The notes: generated by a model not told the origin, from the letters alone. Shown: positions 34,982 to 44,003, counted from the first letter of the stretch. The stretch is DNA of 64,000 bases from Nocardioides pinisoli (GCF_024199985.1 NZ_JANARS010000003.1:186001-250000), one strand, 5' to 3'. Translations and numbers: made by a program.

Positions 34982-35871
34982 TGCGCATCTTCGACCCCCA
35001 CATCCACATGACGTCGCGCACCACCGACGACTACGAGGCGATGCACGCCGCCGGCGTCCGCGCGCTCGTCGAGCCGGCGTTCTGGCTGGGCCAGCCCCGC
35101 ACCTCCGTCGGCTCGTTCACCGACTACTTCGACGCCCTCGTGGGCTGGGAGCGGTTCCGGGCCGCGCAGTTCGGCATCGCCCACCACTGCACGATCGCGC
35201 TCAACCCCAAGGAGGCCAACGACCCGAGGTGTGCCGAGGTGCTCGACGTGCTCCCGCGCTACCTCGCCAAGGACGGCGTCGTCGCCGTCGGCGAGGTCGG
35301 CTTCGACTCGATGACGGTCGAGGAGGAGAAGGCGTTCGTGCGGCAGCTGGAGCTGGCCGTGGAGTTCGAGCTGCCCGCGATGGTCCACACGCCCCATCGC
35401 GACAAGGAGCAAGGCACCCGCCGCACCCTCGAGCTGGTCACCGAGTCGGGCCTCGCGCCCGGGATGGTCGTGGTCGACCACCTCAACGAGGTCACCGTCG
35501 ACCAGGTCGACGACGCCGGCTGCTGGATGGGCTTCTCGATCTACCCCGACACCAAGATGGACGAGCACCGCATGGTCGCGATCCTCCAGCGTCGGGGCCT
35601 GGACCGCGTGCTGGTGAACTCCGCCGCCGACTGGGGCCGCAGCGACCCGCTCAAGACCGCGAAGACCGGCGCGGCGATGCTCGAGGCGGGCTTCTCCGCC
35701 GACGACGTCGACCGCGTCCTGTGGCGCAACCCGATCGAGTTCTTCGGCCAGAGCGGACGGCTGCTGGTCGACCCCGACCTCACCGACGACGCGGGCGCCG
35801 ACGCCGACTCCTCCCCCGATTCGTCGGCGACCTTCGAGGGCAACTCCATCCTGCGCGGGTCCCGGGACTGA
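34981..35871 (+). CDS. eboB: TatD-family hydrolase, EboB
   Basis: 296-residue metal-dependent hydrolase. It begins with the metal motif FDPHIHMTSR (residues 4-13) and continues with GEVGFDSM, MVHTPHRDK, VVVDHLNEVT and NSAADWGRSDP, the ordered His/Glu/Asp ligands of the amidohydrolase barrel. The last 30 residues are Asp/Ser-rich and likely disordered. TatD is better known as a nuclease, but in ebo clusters the substrate is thought to be a small molecule (inference). Confidence 0.85.
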   Translation: MRIFDPHIHMTSRTTDDYEAMHAAGVRALVEPAFWLGQPRTSVGSFTDYFDALVGWERFRAAQFGIAHHCTIALNPKEANDPRCAEVLDVLPRYLAKDGVVAVGEVGFDSMTVEEEKAFVRQLELAVEFELPAMVHTPHRDKEQGTRRTLELVTESGLAPGMVVVDHLNEVTVDQVDDAGCWMGFSIYPDTKMDEHRMVAILQRRGLDRVLVNSAADWGRSDPLKTAKTGAAMLEAGFSADDVDRVLWRNPIEFFGQSGRLLVDPDLTDDAGADADSSPDSSATFEGNSILRGSRD

Positions 35872-35873
35872 CG

Positions 35874-37043
35874 ATGCGGCTGCGCCATCCCGACGGCACC
35901 GTCGTCCACCTCGGCTACGGCACCAACGTGCTGCCCGCCGAGGACGTCGACGGGCTCATCGCCCAGGTGGGCACCTACGGCGACCGGCTGCGCCAGCACC
36001 TCGGGACCGACCGCGTCGGTCTCGGGATGTGGCTCCCCGCGGCCGCCGCGCGGCGGCTCGCCTCCGACCTCGACGCCGTCGCCCGGCTGCGCGAGGCGAT
36101 CGACGAGCACGGCGTGGAGATCGTCACCCTCAACGCATTCCCCTACGCCGCGTTCCAGGACGAGGTCGTCAAGAAGCGCGTCTACCACCCGACCTGGGCC
36201 GAGCGGGCCCGGCTCGACTACACCCTCGACGTCGCGCGGGTACTCGCCGCGCTGCTGCCCGACGACGCCGCGCGCGGCAGCATCTCGACGCTCCCGCTGG
36301 CCTGGCGCGCCCCGTGGCTGGCCGACCGCCAGGCCCAGGCCGAGCTGCACCTCAAGGCGCTGGCCGAGGGGCTGGCCGAGGTCGAGGCGGAGACCGGCCG
36401 CACGGTGCGCGTGGCCTTCGAGCCCGAGCCCGGCTGCGTCGTCGAGACCATCGCCGAGGCGGTCGACCGGCTCGACGCCGCCGACCGCGAACGCATCGGC
36501 GTCTGCCTGGACCTCTGCCACCTCGCTGTCGGCTTCGAGGACGCCTCCGACGCGCTCGCCCGGCTCGACGCCGCCGGTCTCGACGTCGTCAAGGTGCAGC
36601 CCGCCGCCGCCCTGGTCGTGGACGACCCGGCCGACCCGGAGGCGCGCGCCGCGCTGACGTCGTACTCCGAGGACCGCTTCCTGCACCAGGTGCGCCAGCG
36701 GGCGGGCCAGCGGCTCGCGTCGCGTGACGACCTGCCCGACGCGCTCGAGGGCCGCCGGCCGCTCGACGACCGGTCGCCGTGGCGGGTGCACTTCCACGTG
36801 CCGGTCCACGCCGACCCGGCCCCTCCGCTGCGCAACAGCCGCGACGACCTGCGGGCCTCGCTCGCCGCCCTCCTCGGCGGCGACACCGCCCGCACCGACC
36901 ACCTCGAGGTCGAGACCTACACCTGGTCCGTGCTGCCCGACGGCGCCCCCGCCGACGACGACGCCCTCGCCGCCGGCCTCGCCGCCGAGCTGGCGTGGGT
37001 GCGCGACGAGCTCGTCGGGCTCGGCCTCACCCCGCTCGACTGA
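35874..37043 (+). CDS. eboE: EboE, metabolite-traffic TIM-barrel protein
   Basis: 389 residues of the xylose-isomerase-like fold. HLGYGTNVLPAEDVDGL (about 12-28), TLNAFPYAAFQDEVVKKRVYHPTWAERARLDY (about 84-115), VAFEPEPGCVVETI, VCLDLCHLAVGFE and VHFHVPVHADP hold the expected His/Glu/Asp ligands. The FPYAAF...KxxVYxPxW block is the EboE hallmark. The start lies two bases after the eboB stop. Members are annotated as metabolite traffic proteins from cyanobacterial work, and the biochemical activity is not known. Confidence 0.87.
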   Translation: MRLRHPDGTVVHLGYGTNVLPAEDVDGLIAQVGTYGDRLRQHLGTDRVGLGMWLPAAAARRLASDLDAVARLREAIDEHGVEIVTLNAFPYAAFQDEVVKKRVYHPTWAERARLDYTLDVARVLAALLPDDAARGSISTLPLAWRAPWLADRQAQAELHLKALAEGLAEVEAETGRTVRVAFEPEPGCVVETIAEAVDRLDAADRERIGVCLDLCHLAVGFEDASDALARLDAAGLDVVKVQPAAALVVDDPADPEARAALTSYSEDRFLHQVRQRAGQRLASRDDLPDALEGRRPLDDRSPWRVHFHVPVHADPAPPLRNSRDDLRASLAALLGGDTARTDHLEVETYTWSVLPDGAPADDDALAAGLAAELAWVRDELVGLGLTPLD

Positions 37044-37100
37044 CAACCCATCCCCCACCCGGATCCCCCTTCCAGCCCCCATTCCAGACAGGACGCCACC

Positions 37101-38471
37101 GTGGCCCACCCCAAGCTGCTCGTCGTCGACCTCGTCGGCCTCACCCCCGACCTGCTCCAGCACATGCCGCGGCTGCGCCGCCTCGCCGACCAGGGCTCCC
37201 AGGCCACCCTCGAGCCGATCCTCCCCGCCGTGACGTGCTCGGTGCAGTCGACCTTCCTCACCGGCCTGCCGCCCTCGGGGCACGGCGCCGTGGGCAACGG
37301 GTGGTACTTCCGCGAGCTGGGCGAGGTGTTCCTCTGGCGCCAGCACAACAAGCTCGTCGACGGAGAGAAGGTCTGGGAGACGATCCGGCGCGAGCGTCCC
37401 GACTACACCGTCGCCAACGTCTGCTGGTGGTACGCGATGGGCATGACCACCGACTACACGGTCACGCCGCGGCCGATCTACTACGCCGACGGCAAGAAGG
37501 CCCCCGACTGCTACACCCGCCCGCCGGAGCTGCACGACGAGCTCGTCGGCGCGCTCGGCGAGTTCCCGCTGTTCACCTACTGGGGTCCGACCGCCGCGAT
37601 CGCCTCCAGCGAGTGGATCATCGCGGCCACCCGCCGGCTGATGCCGCGCAGCGACCTGACCCTCTGCTACGTCCCGCACCTCGACTACGACCTCCAGCGC
37701 TTCGGCCCCGACGCACCCGAGGCGGCGAAGGCCGCCAGCGACATCGACGCCGCCCTCGCCCCGCTCCTCGACGACGCCGAGCGCACCGGTGTCACCGTGC
37801 TGGTGCTGTCGGAGTACGGCATCACCGACGCCGACCAGCCCGTCGACGTCAACCGGATGCTCCGTCGCAGCGGGCTCCTCGAGGTCTACACGCAGGACGG
37901 CATGGAGTACCTCGACCCCTGGACCTCGCGCGCCTTCGCAGTCGCCGACCACCAGGTCGCCCACGTCTACGTCGACGACCCCGCCGACCTCGAGACGGTG
38001 CGCGGGATCTGCGCCGATCTTCCCGGCGTCGACCAGGTGCTCGACCGCAGCGCCCAGGCGGCGTACGGCCTCGACCACGAGCGCTCCGGCGACCTGGTGC
38101 TGGTCGCCGACGAGACCGCGTGGTTCACCTACTACTACTGGCTCGACGACGCGCGTGCTCCCGACTTCGCGCGCGGGGTGGAGATCCACCGCAAGCCCGG
38201 CTACGACCCCGCCGAGCTGTTCTTCGACCCCGAGGACAAGGCAGTCAAGCTCAAGGCCGGCCTCACCCTCGCGAAGAAGATGGCCGGCCTGCGCTACGCG
38301 ATGAAGGTCGTCCCCCTCGACCCGTCGCCGGTGCGCGGCACGCACGGACGACTGCCCAAGGACCCCACGCTCGGCCCGATGCTCGTGTGCAGCACCCCCG
38401 GCGCGGTCGCCGGGTCGGTGCCCGCCACGGACGTGCGCGACCTGATGCTGAGGCTCGCCGGCACGTCTTGA
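37101..38471 (+). CDS. eboF: EboF-like alkaline phosphatase / nucleotide pyrophosphatase family protein
   Basis: 456 residues of the type I phosphodiesterase/NPP fold: LLVVDLVGLTPDLLQHMP with the first metal Asp, PAVTCSVQSTFLTGLPPSGHGAVGNGW with the nucleophile Thr, YVPHLDYDLQRFGP and VLSEYGI near the later metal ligands. No signal peptide is visible, so it would act in the cytoplasm unless exported by partners. GTG 37101 has ACAGGA eight bases upstream; the 57-base gap before it is the only real break in the operon. It would remove a phosphate or nucleotide from the pathway intermediate. Confidence 0.85.
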   Translation: MAHPKLLVVDLVGLTPDLLQHMPRLRRLADQGSQATLEPILPAVTCSVQSTFLTGLPPSGHGAVGNGWYFRELGEVFLWRQHNKLVDGEKVWETIRRERPDYTVANVCWWYAMGMTTDYTVTPRPIYYADGKKAPDCYTRPPELHDELVGALGEFPLFTYWGPTAAIASSEWIIAATRRLMPRSDLTLCYVPHLDYDLQRFGPDAPEAAKAASDIDAALAPLLDDAERTGVTVLVLSEYGITDADQPVDVNRMLRRSGLLEVYTQDGMEYLDPWTSRAFAVADHQVAHVYVDDPADLETVRGICADLPGVDQVLDRSAQAAYGLDHERSGDLVLVADETAWFTYYYWLDDARAPDFARGVEIHRKPGYDPAELFFDPEDKAVKLKAGLTLAKKMAGLRYAMKVVPLDPSPVRGTHGRLPKDPTLGPMLVCSTPGAVAGSVPATDVRDLMLRLAGTS

Positions 38472-38479
38472 CGTCAAGA
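38468..38479. promoter_or_regulatory. perfect 12-bp palindrome
   Basis: CTTGACGTCAAG spans the eboF stop codon and lies 50 bases before the VOC gene. It looks like a binding site for a dimeric regulator; none is identified. Confidence 0.3.
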
Positions 38480-38514
38480 AATCCGACCCCGGTGTCGCGG
38501 ACGCGTCGAGCGCG

Positions 38515-38529
38515 GACCAGAATCTGGTC
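38515..38529. promoter_or_regulatory. palindrome over the -10 region of the VOC gene
   Basis: GACCAGAATCTGGTC has 7-bp arms around one base and includes CAGAAT, the only -10 candidate, six bases before ATG 38530. A regulator bound here would block a leaderless transcript. Confidence 0.4.
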
Positions 38530-39168
38530 ATGCGCCTGGACCACGTCAGCTTCGCCGCCGGACCTGATGGACTTGCCAGCACCGCCCAGCGCATCGGGGG
38601 GCTGCTCGGCACCGAGTTCGTCGACGGGGGGATCCATCCCCGCTTCGGCACCCGCAACATGACCCTGCCGCTGGTCGGCGACATCTACATGGAGATCGTC
38701 GAGGTCCTCGACCACCCGGCCAGCGACAAGGCGCCGTTCGGTCAGGCCGTCCGCGCCCGCTCGGCCCTCGGCGGCGGCTGGATGGGCTGGGTCGTCTCGG
38801 TCGACGACATCACCCAGATCGAGGCGCGGCTCGGTCGCGAGGCGGTCAAGGGCAACCGTCGCCGTCCCGACGGGACCGAGCTGCTCTGGCAGCAGATCGG
38901 CGTCAACGGGCTGCTGTCCGACCCGCAGCTGCCGTTCTTCATCCAGTGGCAGTCCTCCCCCGACCTCCACCCCAGCAACGGCGCGACCGGCGAGTACTCC
39001 CTCGACTGCCTCGAGATCGCCGGCGACCCGCAGCGGGTCAGCGAGTGGCTCGGCGAGACCGTCGAGGCGCCGCTCGAGGACGTGAAGGTCGAGTGGGTCG
39101 CCCCCAACGGCACCCCCGGCATCGTCGCCGTCCAGCTCCAGACCCCCAACGGGCTCGTCCGCATTTGA
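38530..39168 (+). CDS. VOC-family (glyoxalase-like) protein
   Basis: 212 residues with a vicinal-oxygen-chelate fold: RLDHVSFAAGPDG (residue 2), GDIYMEIVEVLDHP (about 50-63), and a second half with FFIQWQSSPDLHPSN and PGIVAVQLQTPNG. It belongs to the glyoxalase-like domain group; no function is assigned. The stop codon is the first three bases of a dispersed repeat. It follows the ebo-type operon by 58 bases but has its own promoter signals, so linkage to that pathway is uncertain. Confidence 0.8.
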   Translation: MRLDHVSFAAGPDGLASTAQRIGGLLGTEFVDGGIHPRFGTRNMTLPLVGDIYMEIVEVLDHPASDKAPFGQAVRARSALGGGWMGWVVSVDDITQIEARLGREAVKGNRRRPDGTELLWQQIGVNGLLSDPQLPFFIQWQSSPDLHPSNGATGEYSLDCLEIAGDPQRVSEWLGETVEAPLEDVKVEWVAPNGTPGIVAVQLQTPNGLVRI

Positions 39169-39270
39169 GACGAGCAGCGGCGAGCGAGGAACGAGCTCGT
39201 CGCGTGCGCTCGGCCAGGTCGAGCAAGCCCCACGGCCGAGGGACGAGGCCGTGACGGGCGCGTCGAGATC
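39166..39270 (+). repeat. two-hairpin dispersed element, copy B
   Basis: Starts with the VOC stop codon (TGAGACGAGCAGC). Hairpin one (39177-39203) has arms GCGGCGAGC/GCTCGTCGC and loop GAGGAACGA; hairpin two (39231-39253) has arms CACGGCC/GGCCGTG and loop GAGGGACGA. The methyltransferase start codon GTG (39251-39253) lies in the last arm. Confidence 0.85.
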
Positions 39271-39952
39271 GAGCGTCCGGCCCTCCCCGAACATCTGGAA
39301 CACCCCCGAGCTCTACGAGCTCGAGAACCGCGCCGCCGACCCCCACGACCGCATCGCCACCGCGATGCGCGAGATCGGCGACTGGGCCGGGCGCACCCTC
39401 CTCGACGTCGGGTGCGGCAGCGGCTTCCACCTCCCGCTGTGGGCCCGGACGGCGGCGCAGGTGGTCGGCGTGGAGCCGCACCCGCCCCTGGTCGCGCTCG
39501 CCCGTCGTCGTACGCGCTCGCTCCCCCACGTCCGCGTCCTCGAGGGCGGTGCGCAGGCCCTGCCCCTGCCCGACGCGTCCGTCGACGTCGTGCACGCCCG
39601 CTGGGCCTACTTCTTCGGCCCCGGCAGCGAGCCCGGGCTCCGTGAGCTCGACCGGGTCGTACGCCGCGGGGGCACGGCGTTCGTGATCGACAACGACCCG
39701 ACCCGGTCCACCTTCGGCCGGTGGTTCCGCCGCGGCTTCCCCGAGGTCGACCCCGACGCGGTCGAGCGCTTCTGGTCGATGCACGGCTGGCAGCGGCGCC
39801 CGATCGACATGGGCTGGTCCTTCGCCTCGCGCGAGGACCTCGAGTCCGTCGTCCGCATCGAGCTGCCGCCCGAGGCGGCCGAGGACGCGCTCGCCTCGCA
39901 CTCCGGGACCGAGGTCGACTACGCGGTCAACCTCTGGTGGCGCCGCTACTGA
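39251..39952 (+). CDS. class I SAM-dependent methyltransferase
   Basis: 233 residues. The SAM-binding loop is LLDVGCGSGFHLPLW (about 49-63), followed by VVGVEPHP, RVLEGGAQALPLPDASVDVVHA and VRRGGTAFVIDND. The N-terminal NIWNTPELYELENRA is typical of a conserved actinobacterial subgroup. The only start upstream of it is the GTG at 39251, so about eight residues are encoded by the repeat element. Substrate unknown. It converges on the LacI gene with a 7-base overlap. Confidence 0.8.
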   Translation: MTGASRSSVRPSPNIWNTPELYELENRAADPHDRIATAMREIGDWAGRTLLDVGCGSGFHLPLWARTAAQVVGVEPHPPLVALARRRTRSLPHVRVLEGGAQALPLPDASVDVVHARWAYFFGPGSEPGLRELDRVVRRGGTAFVIDNDPTRSTFGRWFRRGFPEVDPDAVERFWSMHGWQRRPIDMGWSFASREDLESVVRIELPPEAAEDALASHSGTEVDYAVNLWWRRY

Positions 39953-41016
39953 GCGACGACCGGCCCGGCCGGCTGGCTCGACTCGCGGATCGCCAGCGTC
40001 GGCTCGAGGAGCACGCCCCGGGTCTCCACCGGCTGGTGCGACAGCAGCGCGCGCAGGTTGCGCACGATCTCGACCGCCACGTCCTCGAGCGGCTGGCGCA
40101 CGGACGTGAGGCCCACCGGGTAGACCTGCGCGACCTGGGAGTCGTCGAAGCCGACCACGGCGATGTCGCGACCGGGGGCGAGCTGGCGGATCCAGAGCGT
40201 GTGGAGCACGCCCATCGCGAGGGTGTCGGACGCGCAGACGAACGCCGTCGGGGCGGACTCGTCGAGCAGGACGGCCGCGGCCTCGGCGCCGCTGTGCACG
40301 ACGTCCTCGACGCGGGAGGCCATGCCGGTGGTGGACAGGCCGTTGGCGTGCATCGTGCGCACCCAGCCGGAGCGGCGGTCCTCACCGATCGGGGAGTCCT
40401 TGCGCCAGCCGATCCACGCGATGCGGGTGTGGCCGCGGTCGATGAGGTGCTGGGTCGCGAGCGCGATGCCCGCTGCGCCGTCGACGTCGACCCACACGTG
40501 GCGGGCCTCGTCGTCGTGCCAGGGCCGACCGAAGGCGACGAAGGGCGCGCGCTGCTGGCTCAGCCAGGCGGCCTGCGGATTGCCGAGGTAGGTGTCGGTG
40601 ACGACGAAGGCGTCCACGGCCGTGGAGCGGAGCAGGTTGTCGTAGCCACCGACCGGGTCCTCGTCGTCGCCGGGGAAGAGGAGCACGTGGTAGCCGACCT
40701 CCTCGCTGGCCTCGACGAGGGAGTGCACGAAGCGGTCCATCGCGGCGTTGGCGGTGCCCTCCTGGGCGGGGGCGAAGCGCATGCCGATCAGCGACGACGT
40801 ACGGGTGCGGAGGTTGCGGGCGGCGCGGTTGGGCGAGTAGCCGAGCTCGGCGATCGTCTGGCGCACCCGCTCCAGGGTGTCGGGACGCAGCAGGTCGGGG
40901 TTGTTGACCGCGTTGGAGACGGTCTGGCGCGAGACGCCGGCCCGCTCGGCGACGTCGGCGAGGGTCGGCGGCGTCACCGGCAACGTGCCGCTCTTGCGGT
41001 GCTCAGTGCGCGCCAT
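39946..41016 (-). CDS. LacI-family transcriptional regulator
   Basis: 356 residues. The N-terminal HTH is PTLADVAERAGVSRQTVSNAVNN with the hinge helix SPNRAARNLRT; the ligand domain is of the periplasmic-binding type with FVCASDTLAMGVL, VVGFDDSQVAQ and LTSVRQPLEDV. GGGAGGGGGAG precedes ATG 41016. A GATCGATC-centred site covers its promoter, suggesting autorepression. No sugar transporter lies nearby in this window, so its target is elsewhere or only itself. Confidence 0.9.
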   Translation of the reverse strand: MARTEHRKSGTLPVTPPTLADVAERAGVSRQTVSNAVNNPDLLRPDTLERVRQTIAELGYSPNRAARNLRTRTSSLIGMRFAPAQEGTANAAMDRFVHSLVEASEEVGYHVLLFPGDDEDPVGGYDNLLRSTAVDAFVVTDTYLGNPQAAWLSQQRAPFVAFGRPWHDDEARHVWVDVDGAAGIALATQHLIDRGHTRIAWIGWRKDSPIGEDRRSGWVRTMHANGLSTTGMASRVEDVVHSGAEAAAVLLDESAPTAFVCASDTLAMGVLHTLWIRQLAPGRDIAVVGFDDSQVAQVYPVGLTSVRQPLEDVAVEIVRNLRALLSHQPVETRGVLLEPTLAIRESSQPAGPVVAQ

Positions 41017-41029
41017 GGCTCCCCCTCCC

Positions 41030-41063
41030 GATCGACCTAGATCGATCCAATCGAGGTGAGCAT
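41030..41063 (-). promoter_or_regulatory. promoter and candidate LacI operator
   Basis: On the minus strand TATGCT (41058-41063) is a -10 candidate, followed by a stretch with the perfect palindrome GATCGATC (41040-41047) inside a TTGGATCGATCTAG context, and a second GGTCGATC half site. A centred CG palindrome is typical for LacI operators. Confidence 0.5.
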
Positions 41064-41159
41064 AAGCCCCGACCTACGTCGCGCACGCCTACCCGGCGGG
41101 TGAGGTTCTAGCGCGCGGCGGGCGTCGCGGTGTCGGTGCGCTCACCTAGCGTGGGGCCC

Positions 41160-42557
41160 ATGTCGACCAAGACCGCCCGGACACGCTCCTCCTACCGCTG
41201 CTCCGAGTGCGGGTGGGAGACGGCCAAGTGGGTCGGCCGGTGCGGCGAGTGCCAGGCGTGGGGGTCCGTCGCCGAGGCCGGTGCCCCGACCCTGCGCGCC
41301 GCGGCGGGACCGGTCTCCACGCCGGCGGTGCCCATCGGCCAGGTCACCACCACCGAGTCGGTCGCGCGGTCCAGCGGCGTGCCCGAGCTCGACCGCGTGC
41401 TCGGCGGCGGCCTGGTGCCGGGCGCGGCGATCCTGCTGGCCGGCGAGCCGGGTGTCGGCAAGAGCACCCTGCTGCTCGAGGTGGCCGCGCAGACCGCGCG
41501 CACCCGGCAGCGCACCCTCTACGTCACCGGCGAGGAGTCGGCCGCCCAGGTGCGGCTGCGCGCCGACCGCACGGGGGGCGTGCATGACGAGCTGTTCCTC
41601 GCCGCCGAGACCGACCTCGGGGCGCTGCTCACCCACATCGAGGACGTACGCCCCACACTGCTCGTCGTCGACTCGGTGCAGACCATCGGCGCCTCGGGCA
41701 TCGACGGCGTGCCGGGCGGGGTGACCCAGGTCAAGGAGGTCGCCGCCGCGCTGATCCGCGTCGCCAAGACCCGCAACATCACCACCGTGCTCGTCGGCCA
41801 CGTCACCAAGGACGGCTCGATCGCCGGCCCGCGGGTGCTCGAGCACCTCGTCGACGTGGTCCTCCACTTCGAGGGCGACCGCAACTCCCGCTTCCGCATG
41901 GTCCGCGCCATGAAGAACCGCTACGGCCCGGTCGACGAGGTGGGCTGCTTCGACCTGTCCTCCGAGGGCATCTCCGCCGTCACCGACCCGACCGGGCTCT
42001 TCGTCGAGCACCACACCCAGGACGTCTCCGGCACCTGCGTCGCGGTCACGATGGAAGGACGCCGTCCGCTCCTGGCCGAGGTGCAGGCGCTGCTCTCCCC
42101 CTCGCCCCTCGAGCGGCCGCGCCGCACGGTGTCGGGCGTGGAGACGTCGCGGGTCGACATGGTGCTCGCCGTCCTCCAGCGGCACGCCCGCCTGCGGATC
42201 GCCGGGAGCGACACCTTCGTCGCCACTGTCGGTGGGGCCAGGCTGCACGACCCGGCGGCCGACCTGGCCATCGCCGTGGCCGTGGCCAGCTCCCACCTCG
42301 GTGTGCCGCCGCCGCGTGGTGCGGTGGCCATCGGCGAGATCGGCCTGGCCGGCGAGCTGCGGCGCGTGCGCGACCTGCCGCAGCGCATCGCCGAGGCGTC
42401 ACGGCTCGGCTTCAAGGTCGCCGTCGTGCCCCGCGGCCGGGCCCTTCCGAGCGAGCGCGGGATCCCGTCACGACGCATGGTCGACGACCTCCGGGTGGTC
42501 GAGGTCGACGACGTCGTGGGCGCGCTGCTCACCCTCGGCCTCGTGCCGCCCAACTGA
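41160..42557 (+). CDS. radA: DNA repair protein RadA
   Basis: 465-residue RecA-related helicase that helps process recombination intermediates. A C4 zinc finger (C14, C17, C28, C31) opens the protein, then Walker [15 protein letters not shown] near residue 98, the RadA motif [15 protein letters not shown], and a C-terminal Lon-protease-like domain (about 290-450) ending [16 protein letters not shown] seven bases before ATG 41160 indicates a leaderless transcript. disA follows 130 bases later on the same strand, the usual radA-disA pairing. Confidence 0.96.
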   Translation: MSTKTARTRSSYRCSECGWETAKWVGRCGECQAWGSVAEAGAPTLRAAAGPVSTPAVPIGQVTTTESVARSSGVPELDRVLGGGLVPGAAILLAGEPGVGKSTLLLEVAAQTARTRQRTLYVTGEESAAQVRLRADRTGGVHDELFLAAETDLGALLTHIEDVRPTLLVVDSVQTIGASGIDGVPGGVTQVKEVAAALIRVAKTRNITTVLVGHVTKDGSIAGPRVLEHLVDVVLHFEGDRNSRFRMVRAMKNRYGPVDEVGCFDLSSEGISAVTDPTGLFVEHHTQDVSGTCVAVTMEGRRPLLAEVQALLSPSPLERPRRTVSGVETSRVDMVLAVLQRHARLRIAGSDTFVATVGGARLHDPAADLAIAVAVASSHLGVPPPRGAVAIGEIGLAGELRRVRDLPQRIAEASRLGFKVAVVPRGRALPSERGIPSRRMVDDLRVVEVDDVVGALLTLGLVPPN

Positions 42558-42687
42558 CGGAGGGCTCCCCGACCGTCCGCCCGGCGCCGCTCGGCGGAAA
42601 GGATCGGTGGATCGGGTCCGCCCACCCCTACACTTCACCCGATGGCGCACGGGGGCGCGCCCGAGGAGAGAGCACGTGGAGGGACCG

Positions 42688-43770
42688 GTGGCAGAGCGCA
42701 TCGACGAGCAGCTGAGGCTGCGCGCGACTTTGGCGTCGATCGCACCGGGCACACCGCTGCGCGACGGGCTCGAACGGATCCTGCGCGGACGCACCGGCGC
42801 CCTGATCGTGCTGGGCCAGGACAAGGTCGTCGAGTCGATCGCGACCGGCGGGTTCACCCTCGACGTGCCGTTCACCGCGACGGGCCTGCGCGAGCTGGCC
42901 AAGATGGACGGCGCGATCATCCTCGACAAGGACATCACCCGCGTCCACCGCGCTGCGGTGCACCTGATGCCCGACCACACGATCCCGTCCGAGGAGACCG
43001 GCACCCGGCACCGCACCGCGGAGCGCGTGGCGAAGCAGACCGGCCACCCGGTCATCTCGGTGTCGCAGTCGATGCAGATCATCGCCGCCTACGTCGGCGA
43101 CATCCGCCACGTGCTCGAGGACTCCGGCAAGATCCTGTCCCGCGCCAACCAGGCCCTCGCCACGCTCGAGCGCTACAAGCTGCGTCTCGACGAGGTCTCC
43201 GCGACGCTGTCCGCCCTGGAGATCGAGGACCTCGTGACCGTCCGCGACGTCGCGGTCGTGGCCCAGCGCCTGGAGATGGTCATCCGGATCGCCCGCGAGA
43301 TCGAGGACTACGTCCTCGAGCTCGGCACCGACGGCCGCCTGCTCTCCCTCCAGCTCGAGGAGCTGGTGACCGGCGTCGACGCCGAGCGCGACCTCGTCGT
43401 GCGCGACTACCTGCCCGGGGGCCGGCGCCGCCTCGCCAGCCCGGCCTCCCACATCGCCGAGCTCGAGACGCTCTCGCCCACCGAGCTCGTCGACCCGGCC
43501 TCGGTGGCCCGCGCCATCGGCCTCGGGGGCGCCGAGCACCTCGACGCCGCCGTCGCCCCGCGTGGCTACCGCCTCCTCGCCAAGGTGCCCCGCCTCCCCG
43601 CCGCCGTCGTCGACCGCCTCGTCGACCACTTCGGCGGCCTCCAGCAGCTGCTCTCCGCCGGCATCGACGACCTCCAGGCCGTCGACGGCGTCGGCGAGCT
43701 CCGCGCCCGCAGCGTGCGCGAGGGTCTCTCCCGCCTCGCCGAGTCGAGCATCACCGAGCGCTACATCTGA
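42688..43770 (+). CDS. disA: diadenylate cyclase / DNA integrity scanning protein
   Basis: 360 residues; makes c-di-AMP and monitors branched DNA. The DAC domain (about 15-150) contains [31 protein letters not shown] and [15 protein letters not shown], the two active-site motifs DGA and RHR. A helical linker follows, and a C-terminal helix-hairpin-helix region (about 295-345) shows [33 protein letters not shown] 42688 is preferred because GGAGG lies five bases before it; GTG 42676 is an alternative. TACACT near 42630 may be its -10. RadA inhibits DisA in other bacteria, consistent with the neighbourhood. Confidence 0.95.
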   Translation: MAERIDEQLRLRATLASIAPGTPLRDGLERILRGRTGALIVLGQDKVVESIATGGFTLDVPFTATGLRELAKMDGAIILDKDITRVHRAAVHLMPDHTIPSEETGTRHRTAERVAKQTGHPVISVSQSMQIIAAYVGDIRHVLEDSGKILSRANQALATLERYKLRLDEVSATLSALEIEDLVTVRDVAVVAQRLEMVIRIAREIEDYVLELGTDGRLLSLQLEELVTGVDAERDLVVRDYLPGGRRRLASPASHIAELETLSPTELVDPASVARAIGLGGAEHLDAAVAPRGYRLLAKVPRLPAAVVDRLVDHFGGLQQLLSAGIDDLQAVDGVGELRARSVREGLSRLAESSITERYI

Positions 43771-43920
43771 GACGCGCAGCCGGCCGCGAGGAACGAGCGG
43801 ACGGCGTGGGCGCGGCCAGGTCGAGCAAGCACCGCGGCTGAGGCACGAAGCCGCGACGTGCGCGTCGAGATTGAGACGCGCAGCCGGCCGCGAGGAACGA
43901 GCGGACGGCGTGGGCGCGGC
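43768..43920 (+). repeat. two-hairpin dispersed element, copy C, with partial duplication
   Basis: Starts at the disA stop codon (TGAGACGCGCAGC). Hairpin one has arms CCGGCCGC/GCGGACGG with loop GAGGAACGA (43788-43796), hairpin two CGCGGCT/AGCCGCG with loop GAGGCACGA (43840-43848). The first 49 bases are repeated exactly at 43872-43920, giving a 104-bp period and a third hairpin. Confidence 0.88.
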
Positions 43921-43923
43921 GGC

Positions 43924-43941
43924 GGTGGCCCAGCCACCTTT
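43924..43941 (+). terminator. hairpin terminator downstream of disA
   Basis: GGTGGC-CCA-GCCACC followed by TTT. It is short but perfectly paired, right after the repeat element. Confidence 0.4.
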
Positions 43942-44003
43942 CCCGGCCGGTGGCGTACGCCCGCCCGAGGGCCACGACCGCCACCCGCGCGACGTACGAC
44001 GCC

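Noticed and set aside
35541..38684. Antisense ORF of about 1050 codons
   Set aside because: It lies opposite the ebo-type genes, is Gly/Val/Arg-rich without domains, and reflects GC-rich codon bias.
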